Assembly: GCA_947579665.1 (NCBI GenBank)
Contig: CANPUZ010000049.1
Coordinates: 434,001-498,000, forward strand
Source: Sympetrum striolatum
Taxonomy: Eukaryota > Arthropoda > Insecta > Odonata > Libellulidae
DNA length: 64,000 bases
Direction: 5' to 3'
Below, piece after piece: positions 1 to 11,250 of the stretch. The number at the start of each line of letters is the position of its first letter. Within the stretch, counting starts at the first letter, position 1. The notes under the pieces were generated by a model. That model did no database searches. It had not been told where the DNA came from and saw nothing but the letters and a program-made list of their open reading frames with translations. Both the position numbers and the translations under genes were made by a program.

Positions 1-56
1 CCGTCGAAATCTGGAGGTCAAATTTTTTCTCTCTGTACTACGTATAGGGAGAAAGT
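1..56 (+). repeat. 3' end of an R1 repeat, cut by the window edge
   Basis: This stretch matches the last bases of the fuller R1 copies at 18167, 19238 and 44952. It has the block reading 'ccgtcgaaatctggaggtc', then an imperfect terminal hairpin whose right arm is GGGAGAAAGT, followed by a short A run. The rest of the element lies outside the window. Confidence 0.8.
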
Positions 57-1257
57 AAAAATGAGAAATTTGGAAAAATATCCCATCCATGAAATAATGA
101 AATTGTGAGAATATTACTTAATAGCTCTTTAATGAAATGTAAATCGTGAACACCCACGACAAGTGTAATGTGCTCATTGGGAAGTATTGACCGAGTTCTT
201 AAATGAGACGAGAAGAGAAATCTTAAAGTACTCACCGTTTATGTGTCATTTAGAAGTTAGAACTGCCTCAATATCCTGCAAGAAATAAAAACAGAGTAAA
301 TATACATTTATGTATCGAACCAAAATTTAAATTTCCGATTGAAATGCTAAAAACATTATATAATACACACATGGATCTCGAAAAAATGTCTAAAATCGAG
401 ACGTTTTCGGGATATAGAAAGAATTAGACAGCGTCTAATTTGCCCAATTGGCGGGCACAGAGGGCACAGAGAAAACAAAGTCTTCGGGATACAATACAAA
501 TGGCGGGAGCGAAACTTTTCAACTGGACCGCAGAATTCAAATTCACGCTCCAAACAATTTCAGCTACTTTGTTGAAAATCATCTGGAATACGCAAAGATA
601 TCCTCCATTGACACAGAACGACATTCAAGATGGATTCAATGTGAGGATTTTAACGTTTTAGACGATCGAACGTTCGTGGTTTTTTATTCTCAGCGACCGA
701 GGCTTAAAACACATTGGTCGTATTCCCGCATACACGCTGGTAACTTGTTTTCTTATGTGCACACACAGTGACGCTCAGTTGGTGAAGAACTTAAAATGGC
801 CAGTTCTAGCGATTAATAGCTCGTTATATTTGATAGTTCTGCTAACAAGTGGTTTTATTGAAACGAGTGCACGATCCATGTTCTTCCTGTGATTCAAAGA
901 AGTAAGTATTTAGGTGATTAACGTAATCTGTATCAAATGCTAAGGAAACATCCTGAAGGGTTCTCTCGGTAATTAAGAATGGAATTGAGATTTTAGATTA
1001 CGTTAAAGCAACAATTCCACAGAAATTTCAAATGAACTGGAGAAGGCTGCAAATGCGCGAGTCCACGAAAGTAATACGCTTCGATGAGATCGCAGTAAAT
1101 GTGATTAGATAGGCTCTGCTCCAATGTTCCCTCATACTTGATTTAAATCGTGTAAATATAAATCGCAAATTCTGCGAGTTCGTGTGTTTGTCTTCCATTT
1201 TAGTCGACGCCTTTCGATCTCTTCGCCTAAAACATTGCACGCACGTTCTCTGAGATG
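57..1257. other. No recognisable gene
   Basis: Short open frames occur here on both strands but show no domain, codon pattern or splice support. The segment is AT-rich and not assigned to any repeat family seen elsewhere in the window. Confidence 0.5.
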
Positions 1258-1509
1258 GAAAAACCCTCTTAATTTAATTCGATAACTTCGCTGGGTTCGA
1301 ACAAAGATCGCTCAGATAAGGTTCCATAAGGAATGCATGCAAACTTCAGTTTTATCGGATGCAGGCTTTTTTTGTTTTGAAGGGATAAATTAGAAGGAAT
1401 AGTCTTAAAGAGTCGAGATAAGCACCAAAAGAACGGAAATTAAATGTAGATTCTTTTTATGGGCACGAAATTTACTTCTTGAATCGAAACTACGAGAACT
1501 ATTAAAAAA
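1258..1509 (+). repeat. R3 repeat fragment (Helitron-related)
   Basis: The order of blocks matches the Helitron at 52576-53756. A GGTTCGAA motif is followed by 'agatcgctcagat', then 'ggaatgcatgcaaacttcag', 'ttttatcgg.tgcaggct', 'aattagaaggaatagtc' and 'agtcgaga'. The match ends where an R1 fragment begins at 1510, so the piece is truncated at that junction. Confidence 0.7.
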
Positions 1510-1540
1510 ATCTGATGTGGCCAGCACAAGACTTTCTCCA
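1510..1540 (+). repeat. 5' end fragment of an R1 repeat
   Basis: This is the start of R1 (ATCTGATGTGGCCAGCAC, then ACTTTCTCC), as at 17144, 18173 and 44233. Only about 30 bases are present before the sequence diverges. As in the other copies it is preceded by an A run. Confidence 0.75.
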
Positions 1541-1646
1541 TAAGGTATTTCCTCCTCGAAATTAAAAATAAACGAGCGAAGAGAAAAATAAAACACGAAC
1601 AACACAAACGATTAATAAAAATAAAGACTACGTATTAAAATATGTA

Positions 1647-2066
1647 TATTTAAACAGTGGAAACTTAAAAAAGTAACAGATTATGACGAAAATTATTAAT
1701 ACACGCATAAGAAAACAAATAAAGAAGACAAATGGAGGAAAAAAATACAAAGAAGAAAAGCTTTTAAGCCTTATGAATCAGCCAGAGCTCAATCTACAGC
1801 AAGAGCGAAAGACGCTTTCCATTGCATTGTTTGCCATGTAAACAAACCCATAGTAACGAACTTTATTGTGATTATAAATACGCGTGTTTTAATTTTAAAA
1901 TCACCTACCAAATAAAACCTTTAAGAAATATAGTAATCATGTTGTATTTAACATTATTATGAAATGCTATGAATTAAAACGACATTTTAACATAAATATG
2001 TTGCAATAACCACATAATTGGTTAATTATAATAACACTCCTAAACGGTGGTTGATATAGAAAATTA
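1647..2066 (+). repeat. Dispersed repeat R4, copy 1
   Basis: About 420 bases align with 57443-57920. Shared landmarks are 'aacagtggaaacttaaaa', 'tgtttgccatgtaaacaaa', 'taacgaactttattgt', 'aaacgacattttaac' and the closing 'cctaaacggtggttgatat'. No protein is conserved between the copies and no terminal repeats are visible. A tRNA-headed SINE starts 13 bases downstream. Confidence 0.8.
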
Positions 2067-2079
2067 GAACAAAGATTAA

Positions 2080-2372
2080 GCGGCCGTGGTGGCAGAGTGG
2101 TTAGAATGCCACGCTGCAACGCCAAGGTCCCGGGTTCGAATCACGCTAACCAGATTTTTATGTTCACAGCTTTAGAAACACTGCCATCGGAGACCACACG
2201 TCAACGGCAATTCCTCGTCTACTTCCGTATGCAAAAGACAAGTGCCCTCCGCGAGCCGAACCCTTCGAGCGGAGGTCCTCTCGCTCAAGCACCGCGATGC
2301 AAGTGCCTCAGCAGCCGTCCGACGAAACGGGAGTCCTCGGGAAAACCATCCCACACAAAAAAAACTCCTAAC
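2080..2372 (+). mobile_element. tRNA-derived SINE
   Basis: The head carries a Pol III A box (TGGCAGAGTGG at 2090-2100) and a B box (GGTTCGAATCA at 2133-2143), spaced as in tRNA genes. The region does not fold as a full tRNA, which argues for a SINE head rather than a tRNA gene. A GC-richer body of about 200 bases follows and ends in an A-rich tail near 2356-2380. An open frame of 93 codons on the plus strand lies inside it but is not considered coding. Confidence 0.8.
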
Positions 2373-3879
2373 AAATAATAAACTACTTAAACTACTTAAA
2401 GAATATCACTGATCTTTTATCGCGATGAACTGAAAACGACTGCTACATTTAATCTAAAAAGACTTGCGATACAAGAGCTGTGAGTTAACTAAAATTACCA
2501 CCTACCACCAAATATCAGAACTTTTCAGAAAGTAGAGGCCAATGATCTCTTTATGGACTTAAAACCCCCTTGTATTCTCGCGGGAAAATGAAAAACGTAG
2601 AAAAACATGACGCGCTCATGATCATCGTCTGAGGTATCAATATTTGGGCCACACGATAGCCACGCATGGACGATACATACCATTCGATAAAAAAACAGGC
2701 ATAGTTTCCTGCCTGATAATGAAAGGGGTCAATCGTTTCTTTTTTCTTTTCTTAATTTTCATTTCTTTTCTTTCCACACTGTGTATCTCACATCTTTCCG
2801 AAGTTTCCGAGAACGGCTGCGAGGCGATAAGCACATCCACAGGGAGGAGTAAAGAGGGGCTTGCAATTAGGGATTCAGAGAAACCAGGTCTCACAATGAT
2901 TTCCTCAGAGTAATTAATGAAGTGCGCCTAAATTCTCATTGCTGGGTTGTTCCCTAAAGGATCCTTATCGAAAAAAAACACTGAGAAGCGGTCCTACGAT
3001 ACTGTGCGTTCCAGAGCCATCTTACGTCTGTTTTCTAATGCTATTCTAGTTTAGAATCTGCCGCCAATTGACGTCACCGAGGACGTCACATCGCGGGATT
3101 GTTTAAAATTTAAAGCCTTTGTAATAAGCGATTGAAGATGGCGGGTTAGGTTCTACTCAAGCCACCCTTAAATCTGGATTTATTGGTAATTTATGGGGTA
3201 TTGCCTCAGTATTACGTATGTTCGGCGCCTTCGATATATTTTTCTGACGTAATTCAGTCTTAGGGTAGAAAAGAAGAAAGCGCCTAACGAAGTAAAATGG
3301 AAAGGTGCTACGCCTGCCAAAAAAATGGAAAAAATACAGTCAAAAATCTCACGAAGAACTCTGCAACGAGACAATGGTGGGCCGCGCATTGTAATGCATT
3401 GCCTCCGTAATAAAATTCGTAGACTTGGATATTCCGTATTTTCATATAAAATAAATTCACTAATTTCTCCAGTAACTTTCTCACTGGAAGTTTTCCCAAG
3501 AGCGAATAAGATCTTCAATGCATTTCACCGAACATTCTCGACATCCCAATTAATTTCTATCAGATACCAACTAAACTCAGCCACGCATAGCTGCGATTCA
3601 ATGAGATATGAAATGAAATACGAAAGAAATGAATCAAATTGAATGCAACAATCGAATTCAAAGTTATTCAGACTTTGATTTTCGAAAACAAATTACTAAA
3701 TCACTTCCAAAACAATTGAACTGAATACAACATTGGGTATCGAATTAACTCACGTTTCGTCTTCCGGAAATAGGCTATACAAATCGCTTCCAACGATAAA
3801 TTATGCACGTCAATCTGAATGGAATCAACAGCGTTTCTCTTTTTCTTAACGCTAAATAGGCCAATATGTAGGAAGTCGG
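2373..3879. other. Intergenic DNA without an assigned gene
   Basis: Open frames of 85 to 112 codons on either strand overlap each other and resemble no known domain. The only distinct signal is the pair of CRE-like sites near 3069-3088. Moderate GC pockets lie near 2240-2340 (SINE body) and 3000-3100. Confidence 0.5.
3069..3088. promoter_or_regulatory. Paired CRE-like sites
   Basis: The full palindrome TGACGTCA lies at 3069-3076, and a second GACGTCA lies at 3082-3088, so the two centres are about one helical turn apart. TGACGTCA is the classical CREB/ATF bZIP site. No TATA box or exon is recognisable nearby, so function is unproven. Confidence 0.35.
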
Positions 3880-4165
3880 ATTCAACAATGGCATTTGTCG
3901 TCAGGGGGACCGGTTGTTTATTCCCTCGAAATTTCACAAATATCTCGTGTATTTCGTGTAAAATCTCGATAATTCAATTCGAAAACAATAAAACATGACC
4001 AAAAAATATTCTTCATTCATTTCCCCTTCTTTTGGTGCTTGTCTCAATTTCGTACGACCATTCTTTCTAATTTAATTTTGCAAACGAAATAAAGCCTGCA
4101 TTTGAAAAAATGAACTTTACGGGCATTTCTTATGGAAATGCTTTGACTCGTCTGGGATCGAACCG
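3880..4165 (-). repeat. R3 repeat fragment, inverted
   Basis: Read on the minus strand this matches the R3 family. Landmarks are 'ggattcaacaatggcattt', 'gtcgtcaggggga', a stretch ending in 'tttcgtacgaccatt', and a T-loop-like 'gggatcgaaccgagg' near 4156. It is parallel to the copy at 59270-59660. Confidence 0.65.
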
Positions 4166-5787
4166 AGGACAAAATGTGAACTATTTTTACAACAGAAACA
4201 CTCTCGTATTTGAATGCAACGCTGTGTTTAAATTTCCGGTCAATCGACCGAGTATTATTCGAGTTTTGCGGCCACAAACATACGCAGGCGGAATTCTTAC
4301 ATATTGAGCTTTACCTCGAAAACATTTGTCTACCAAATTAAAAACACGAGGATAAAGAGAGTTATTTGAAGCAGAATTTTATGTAACAAATTCCTCGTTC
4401 CTTCGATTAGAGAACTGAAGGCAACCGTTCAAACGAAAACGAAAAAAAAAATCTCTCTTTCAAATGTAACATTTTTGTTTTTTTTTCTGCGATTTTGGTG
4501 GTAACCAGTGTTAAATACATCGCATTGTCGTGTCCAGCATTACTTCCGTACTGACAAAGTTATTAATGATTTCGAAGTACTAAGTAATTTTAATGTTGCA
4601 ACATAGCAAATTTGAACCATGAGATTTGACGAATATTTAAATAGCCTGCTCTGGTCTTTTTCTGCATACATTCATCCATTTATTATTTTGCTTCTATTTT
4701 TTGTGCAATCGAATATATTTATTTTCAATTTTCTTATTTCTTTATTTGTTGCTTGCATTCACTATAAACTGGTGCCAAAACTGTGTAAGAACCTTTTTAT
4801 AAATAAATATATTAATAATTATACGAATAAATGAACTAATGAATAAACTATAATATAAAAGGATAAATTAATTAATGCATAAATGATTTAATAAGTGAAT
4901 TAATTAATTAATACATCAGAAATGAATAAAAAAAATTCTAGAAGCTGCAAATTTAAATAAGGGGCGAATCTCCCGTATGTTCAAAGCGATGACTCAGTTT
5001 TTTGCCATCTCCTGGGGAAGTTTGGAACTATTTGAGAGATAGAAAGAAAGAGTCAGAAAAGGTCATTGGATGGTGCTGCCACGGGAGATTCTAAAACTAC
5101 TATTGTGGCCGATATCTGTCGATGAATGGGCTTTTTGCGGATCTTTCACCCGTCGCCCTCTTGCGCCGGAACGCGGAACCAACGTCTCTTATTTTACTCC
5201 ACAGCGAAGCGAAATGGACCGAAAAAGATTACGAATGTGTAGCAGAATCTATAGATTTCTTTCTGGTGCACTCTGGTAACACTGAAAGGGAGTCTTAATG
5301 TGTTTAAAACTTCGTGTTTCCGAAACCTCGCGGAAATGCTTGCAAGTGGCTCGCAGGTGCGCAAATAAATAAGAAAAAATGAGGGGATGGATTTGGTACA
5401 ATTAAAGGAGATTAAGTAATCTTTCCATTTATTACATTTCAATCTCGGTTACTACTTCAAATAAGGAGCATTAAAGTTTATTAAATGATAAAGCTTCTTC
5501 TCAATGCTTTAAAGCTCTAATTCGGAAAATAAGTTTGTAAATCACCGTTAGTAATGCTTATAAATCAAAAACAAGGTACAATAAAAAAAATAATTATTAG
5601 AATATATTAAAAACTATTTGTCAAAATATATAATTCCATTTGGTTCAAAAATATGTCGCAGGTTAAGGGAGGGTCATTTTGTTTCTATTTCCACTCTCAT
5701 TACATTGCTTAAAAAACGTACAAAATGAATCAACATATAGTTATATTTAACAACCTATATTTGACAACATAATGAAGTTATCAGACT
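4166..5787. other. No recognisable gene
   Basis: The segment is very AT-rich between 4560 and 4930. It includes a run of TTAATTAA-like words and an open frame of 71 codons rich in F, I and L, which is what random AT-rich DNA produces. Nothing supportable was found on either strand. Confidence 0.5.
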
Positions 5788-6600
5788 GTACGAGTAAAAT
5801 GTTGCTTGCATACTGCAAGCAAATCGATAACACTAATTTCGAGTCGGCATCAGATAGAAAGGGTACTCAAAAGAAAAAATCAGATTGAAAATATTCTTAA
5901 AATTCGCTGCAATTTATTAGTCAGGCAACGAACTCGGGACTTCCTGGCGATACTTACTATGCAGCACAACAGAAGATCACCATCTCTAAGTATGCGTGAA
6001 AATTCAAGCAGAAATATTGGCTGCAACTTCCTCAAACGACGTCCAACTTTTCACATATATTCCTTACGTGAGAAATATTGATGTTTTCTGGCATCGAACC
6101 CAGGAACAGCGTGATCATATCTAATTTTTCCCCAAAACTAAGTCTTAATATACATTTTCTATCTAAGCAAGAACTTCCTATAATTTCGATAAATTCATCA
6201 AAAAAAATTATGAAAAACTACCTCTATGTATTTTATAGGGAAAATTTTTGCATTGTCCTAGCATCGAACCCGGGACTTTTTCTGGGAAGGTCATTAATAT
6301 TTTTGATAGACAATGACCATATATATAGGCTCCGTGAGTGTCGATTCTCTACCTTTCCGGGAAGTATTTTTATTTTAATTCCCGAAAATCAAAAGAATGC
6401 ATTTAAATTGAAAAAATCGGGACTTTGGGGCCTTTTGGAATCGAACCCATGATACTGAGGTTCAAAATCGCAGTTTTCGGTTACACGTTAGGGCCAACAC
6501 GTCGTAAAAATTACATGTCAATGACGCTTGTGGTTTAGCCCGTGAATTAGTATCCTATCTATATACATGAATGAATCTGGAGAAGCGTCTATATGTAGCG
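5788..6600 (-). repeat. R2 repeat (T-arm array), inverted orientation
   Basis: The copy begins with a small hairpin (TGCTTGCATACTGCAAGCA) just after ACGAGTAAAATG. It ends with an outward-facing terminal block containing 'ggagaagcgtctatat'. In between are four T-loop-like motifs read on the minus strand, near 5930, 6093, 6263 and 6441, about 163, 170 and 178 bases apart. The same order and spacing recur at 19239-19980 and 51256-52129. No coding capacity is seen. Confidence 0.8.
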
Positions 6601-6702
6601 TAGCGTGTACATTATGTATTCTATTCATTATGTATTGACTGTCTGTGAATATGTTGATTGACTTGTCCTATACATGCCTATGTATGTCTCTGGATTAATA
6701 AA

Positions 6703-6734
<32 letters not shown>
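6703..6734 (+). repeat. (ATT)n microsatellite
   Basis: About ten uninterrupted ATT triplets follow 'ggattaataaatatt'. Several LINE and SINE families end in such simple tails, so the preceding 100 bases could be a retroelement 3' end. No coding part is seen. Confidence 0.8.
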
Positions 6735-6735
<1 letters not shown>

Positions 6736-7620
6736 GACTGTATAACACGATTAAGTTCTTAAGATATTGAAAAAGAAAAGTGGTGGACATTTTTTAGCCC
6801 TCCCTTTAAGGGTTAAGCCTTCCCATAAACGCCTACTCCCTCGGGGCGTATGCCGCCTTGTTTCACTCTCACAGTATCGGAAGTTATGATAAGAACAGCA
6901 CAACTGTATGCCGTCTTAATTCTTGGGCGTTATTGAATTTCCAGCCCCTTGGCTTCAAATTCAACTTATTCAATTTCTGTATCTTACTTAATGAAAAAGC
7001 ACTTTTGCATATTAGCTCCCACATGACTATCCGGGAGCCCAGTTATGATATTGTGCACTCGTGACGCATCAATGATGGGAGCATCGAACACAGGGCAGCG
7101 AGGGCGAGGCGACACACCATCTTACCCGGAGGAATCCTCCGCTAATGGAGTACTCGGATTCTGAAACACAACATCCACTCATATGCACTTCATTACCCAA
7201 ACTGACATTAACGCCAACGATTTATGGCTTCTTTGAGAAGAATCTTCTGACAGCGTCTTCGCGGAAGTTTTTCAGTGATAGCGAACACAATTCTCGCAAC
7301 TATCTCACTCAACAGCAATGCAGACTTCATGCTTTAATTCAAACACAACCCGCGTGGCGTTGGTTTCCTATTCCGTGCGTTCGAGTAGCTTATTATAAGA
7401 TTCATACAATTTTCTAACCTCCAGCTAGCTTCATTAAGTGAAAAATCTGTTAATTTCAGATGTAATCCAATTTTGGCAGTAAATGCTATTATCCTTTATA
7501 ATTCGTAGAAATAAATAATGGCAGCAATGATTTTCGGCTAGCTATTAATTAAAAATATCAGAAAATTCAGAACGTGCGACTAGCGAAGTCTATTTTAGAT
7601 TGCGAACCTTGGCTTTAGAG
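6735..7620. other. Unassigned DNA with a SINE scrap
   Basis: GC-richer pockets occur at 6830-6860 and 7060-7140. The 23 bases at 7018-7040 match, on the minus strand, the head of the SINE at 45502-45631 (ending CCGGGAGCCC) and then diverge. Nothing else is recognised. Confidence 0.5.
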
Positions 7621-7628
7621 TATAAAAG
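7621..7628 (+). promoter_or_regulatory. Candidate TATA box
   Basis: TATAAAAG is followed by GC-richer sequence. There is no clear initiator, exon or open frame downstream, so this is only a weak promoter candidate. Confidence 0.2.
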
Positions 7629-10619
7629 GGACAGGAAAAGATGAAGCAAAGGGTCCATATCAACGAAAGAAAGTGACGCGGGAGAGCATGTGAGAGAGGT
7701 GTTCCTCGTTAGCAAAGGAACCGAATGCTTAACTAACGAAATATTAAGCATCGTTCATAGATCCTTTATGCTAAGAAGCCTTGGGAGCATTTTCTCATGT
7801 AGTATATATCTACTGGCTGCGCCACTGACATGGGGAAATGATTTTGTGATCATGGTGTTGTCTTGAAACTACAGATAAAAGTTATGTCATCAAACAACGG
7901 TAAATTGTGTTCTTATATCTGAATACATCTTATTACAGTTTCAATATTATGTTCAAATACATTGATAATTTCATACTTCCTCTCAGTGCAAATAATGTTG
8001 GAATTTATAAGACTATCATGTATGCTTATTTAAGATAGTTTCATATATCTATATATTAATTCGTGAAGAGAAAATTTTGGATCCCTTTTTAAGGACATTG
8101 CGCGAACGGTGGAGTTCGAGATTTGGCATAGTTAAAGTTAATATGGAGAAGGAAAGCTAATATCTTTGTCCATTCCAGAAAGAAAAAACTGCACTATATT
8201 TTCACAAAAGAGGGAAAGAGATTGAAATTTGAAAAAACACACCGCACAATTCATCTCAATGTAAATAAAAATGGACGATGTGGTTGTCTACATCACTCTC
8301 AATTCAATAGAATTAATTTTAAATATTCAACAGGATACAATCAAGATTAAATTGCTTTCAAAAGAAAGTCACGCTATGTGAACGTTCTTCAACGAATAAA
8401 TGTCTAAAAATACCTCCTTTAGGTTTTGGATTCCTTTACAATATTTCGAAAACGTCTCATAAAGGAATATCAATTCGACGTAATTTATGAATCAAGCGTG
8501 CTGAATGAAAATTAAAAAACAAATGAAGTATCTGCTTGTGTTGAATGTTTGAATGGACATAGACTTGATACAGAAAAATACCACACTTGGATATTGCATG
8601 CGAGCTATATGTTTCCAGTTAAGTAACTGAAGCAAATTCATGAATAATATATTTAACATTTCCTTATTTTTACTCCTGTTAAGTTAATAAATTAACTGTG
8701 CCGAGATATAGTTTAAGAAACCCGAAGAGTTGAGAAATTAAAGAGAAACCGTAGGATCCTCCTAAAACCAAGGCTTGCAAACAAAGTTAATGACGTAATT
8801 TTTGCATGTTCAAAGTAAATTAAGCCTTTATAAACTACATGCCATGTCTATTATTTAATATTAAAAAACGTGATTTTTTCATTTAATCTCTAACTAACGA
8901 TAGTGTAAAGGGGATCCTTGTTTTAGCAGAAAGAAGATGTTATGAGGTGCAAATGAAGTGCGTCACTAACTCAGTGTCTCTTAAACATTTACAGCAGACG
9001 AACCGTCTAACTCACAAGATGAATATATTGTAGAAAACCAAGCTCCAAAAGAAAGTAAATAATCAATGAATGAACAGATACCACTGCTTATACGAGAATT
9101 CTGAAACTTACAAAGAAAGAAAAAGGACGGCTGATTCCATTCCATCGATGAATGCAACAGAGACATAATCAAAGAAGAATAGACGACAGTATGTCCCCCG
9201 CAGGCATTGAGAAGGATGTTAAAGATTTAAAGCATTCAAAATAAGTTGGCATTTTAGTTAGCGGTTCTTCCTGTATTCTCGAAAGACACTTTTACGAATA
9301 TCATTTGTCTTCCTATGGCTTTAAAGGTGTATTTCTATTCCAGATATTTGCCTCCCTTCACACAAAGTTTATCAAATTACTAATAATTGAATCGATATCT
9401 ATTCTTGAAATTTGGTTAAATACTTTCGAAGGAGCTAAATATCGTGAACAGTCATTATCTTGAATTGAAGTGCACGGAATTGATGATTGCAAATTGACTT
9501 GGTGGTACGTTTGAATTATATTTTAGTAGTCATGAATCCTTCCAGGAAAATTAAATATAACTTTTTATGATCAATATAATAAAAATTAACTTTTAAAACT
9601 TTCAATTCTTTTGGGGCATCTTAATTTCGAAATCAATTAATCGTGTTTATGAATTTGCATGCACACATTTAGATTATGAAAAGAGGTAGATTAAGTACAT
9701 CCAGAACTATACATTATTGGGAGTAAGATATTCATAAATCAATGCAGGTTTAAAGTTCCAGATCCATTAAAAACCACTGCTACTGATAAATTGACATTTA
9801 ATTTAATACCTCCATCTATCAATAGATCTACGGTTATATAATTTAGATTCGGTACCGACTAACAGTTCATGTAATTGGTGCTTATAAGATGTAGTTGGCA
9901 TGGATATCATATACCAATTACCTGTCTTTCTGAATTGATCGCAAAAATTTGTAAGAAAATGTTTAAGATTTAGGTTTGATCAATGTTAAGATGCATTTCA
10001 AATTTTCGACTACGATGAACACAGTTAGATCAGCATCGCTATTTTCCTCTCAAATTATGTTTGACCAAGTTTTTAGATCGTAATCGGTTTCTAAAATTAA
10101 TTCCCCCCATTTACGTCTCATTCATATTTGATGTTACGTCCAATATTCAAAATATTAACAAAACCCTCATCTACGGCTGGGTCCCAAAACCTAGCTGGCA
10201 GAAAGCATTACGTTTTAATTTGTTACAAATGGTGCACCCAAATCAATTGGCAATAAACGGAAGAAGGTTTAATGTCATTCTCTGATTGATATCGAAAGAA
10301 AAACAAATCCAAAAAAATGAAGGAATTTATAAAACTATAAGTTAAAAAAATTAAGAGGAACACATTAACTAACTAGAATAAATGACTTTTCGAAATTAAA
10401 TTCTTCGCTGGGTAAGAAGAAGCTCCGAGAAAAACGACCATAGCTTAAGATAAAGAAGATGACTGACACTGGATTATTGATCCTTGTTAACTTTTTTTTC
10501 CTCGATAATACACATCGCGAATCTAAGCCGCACCCACGAATCTCGGAAGCCTCAAAAAAATTCCACCTTGAAGTCACGCGTGCAGACGAACTCAATCGAT
10601 CGCTTGCATCATCGATAGA
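7629..10619. other. Long stretch without a recognisable gene
   Basis: No open frame above 75 codons and no domain-like translation was found. The only repeated sequence noticed is about 80 bases at 8080-8160, which matches 58818-58900 (R6). Confidence 0.5.
8080..8160 (+). repeat. Dispersed repeat R6, copy 1
   Basis: This stretch shares 'ccctttttaagga', 'acggtggagttcgagatt' and 'tttggcata' with 58818-58900, and a following 'tggagaagga' separated by an 11-base insertion in this copy. Function is unknown. Confidence 0.6.
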
Positions 10620-10755
10620 AATTCGGATCCCTCTCATTGAATGCAAACTCTCGCTTATCTCAGCACTTTCCGCAGAGAGATAAGCCTCGATACGACGAGC
10701 AGAGGCGCCTTGGCGATAAGAAGGTCCTCAAATTAACTTGCTTGTAGATCAGCAA
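10620..10755 (+). promoter_or_regulatory. Promoter-like module, degenerate relative of the 21.1 kb promoter
   Basis: This module aligns in order with 21048-21215. Both have AATTCGGATCC, GCTTATCT, GAGATAA, CGATACG.CGAGCA, a TTGG.GATA..AG.GTCCTCA block and a TTGCTTG..GATCAGC block. GATA-type words occur in both orientations. The TATA box of the 21.1 kb copy is missing here and its site is shortened. It looks like a duplicated upstream region whose core promoter has been lost, or one that uses a different start mechanism. No splice donor or coding exon was found downstream. Confidence 0.45.
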
Positions 10756-10989
10756 ATTTATTAATGGCATCGGACGCAGCATCGCCTTCGATTATATTAA
10801 TAAAAACTAATCTCACATAATAATGATCGTAATATGTTTATATACATATTTATGTATCCGATGTCTATAACTACCGTAAGGAAGGCATGGGAGAAATTTT
10901 AGAACATTAATTTCATGCATTTCCCTAAATAGGATAGGATTATGAATTATTGGGAGTCATTAAAAATTCAATGGAGTATTACGTATTGA

Positions 10990-11250
10990 TGTTTGTCTGT
11001 CCAAAGTATCCTTGGTTCGACTCTGGACGACTCGAATCGTCTCTCTCATAAAATATACACGTTAAGTTCGTTTTGATCGATTGCAGACGTTTTTTCCTTC
11101 GCGGAATTAAATCAGAAATAATGGCCGGACGAAATGGATATGAACACCAAAACACAGCATATTGAATGAAGGTTCTTATTTTGGTTACAATGGTTTGCTA
11201 AATTCTACTGAGACAACAAAGAGAAATGAAAACAGTACTATATAGGCAAC
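10990..11250 (+). repeat. R3 repeat fragment
   Basis: Landmarks are 'ccttggttcgactctgg' at about 11010, 'gttcgttttgatcgattgca', 'gaattaaatcagaaataatgg' and 'gttcttattttggtt'. These match in order with 36185-36500 and with the reverse complement of 59400-59640. The copy is strongly diverged. Confidence 0.55.

Noticed and set aside
2080..2160. tRNA gene
   Set aside because: A and B boxes are present but the cloverleaf does not close, and a SINE-type body follows.
3180..3642. Overlapping open frames of 105-112 codons on both strands
   Set aside because: Mutually overlapping, with no recognisable motif. This is expected by chance in AT-rich DNA.
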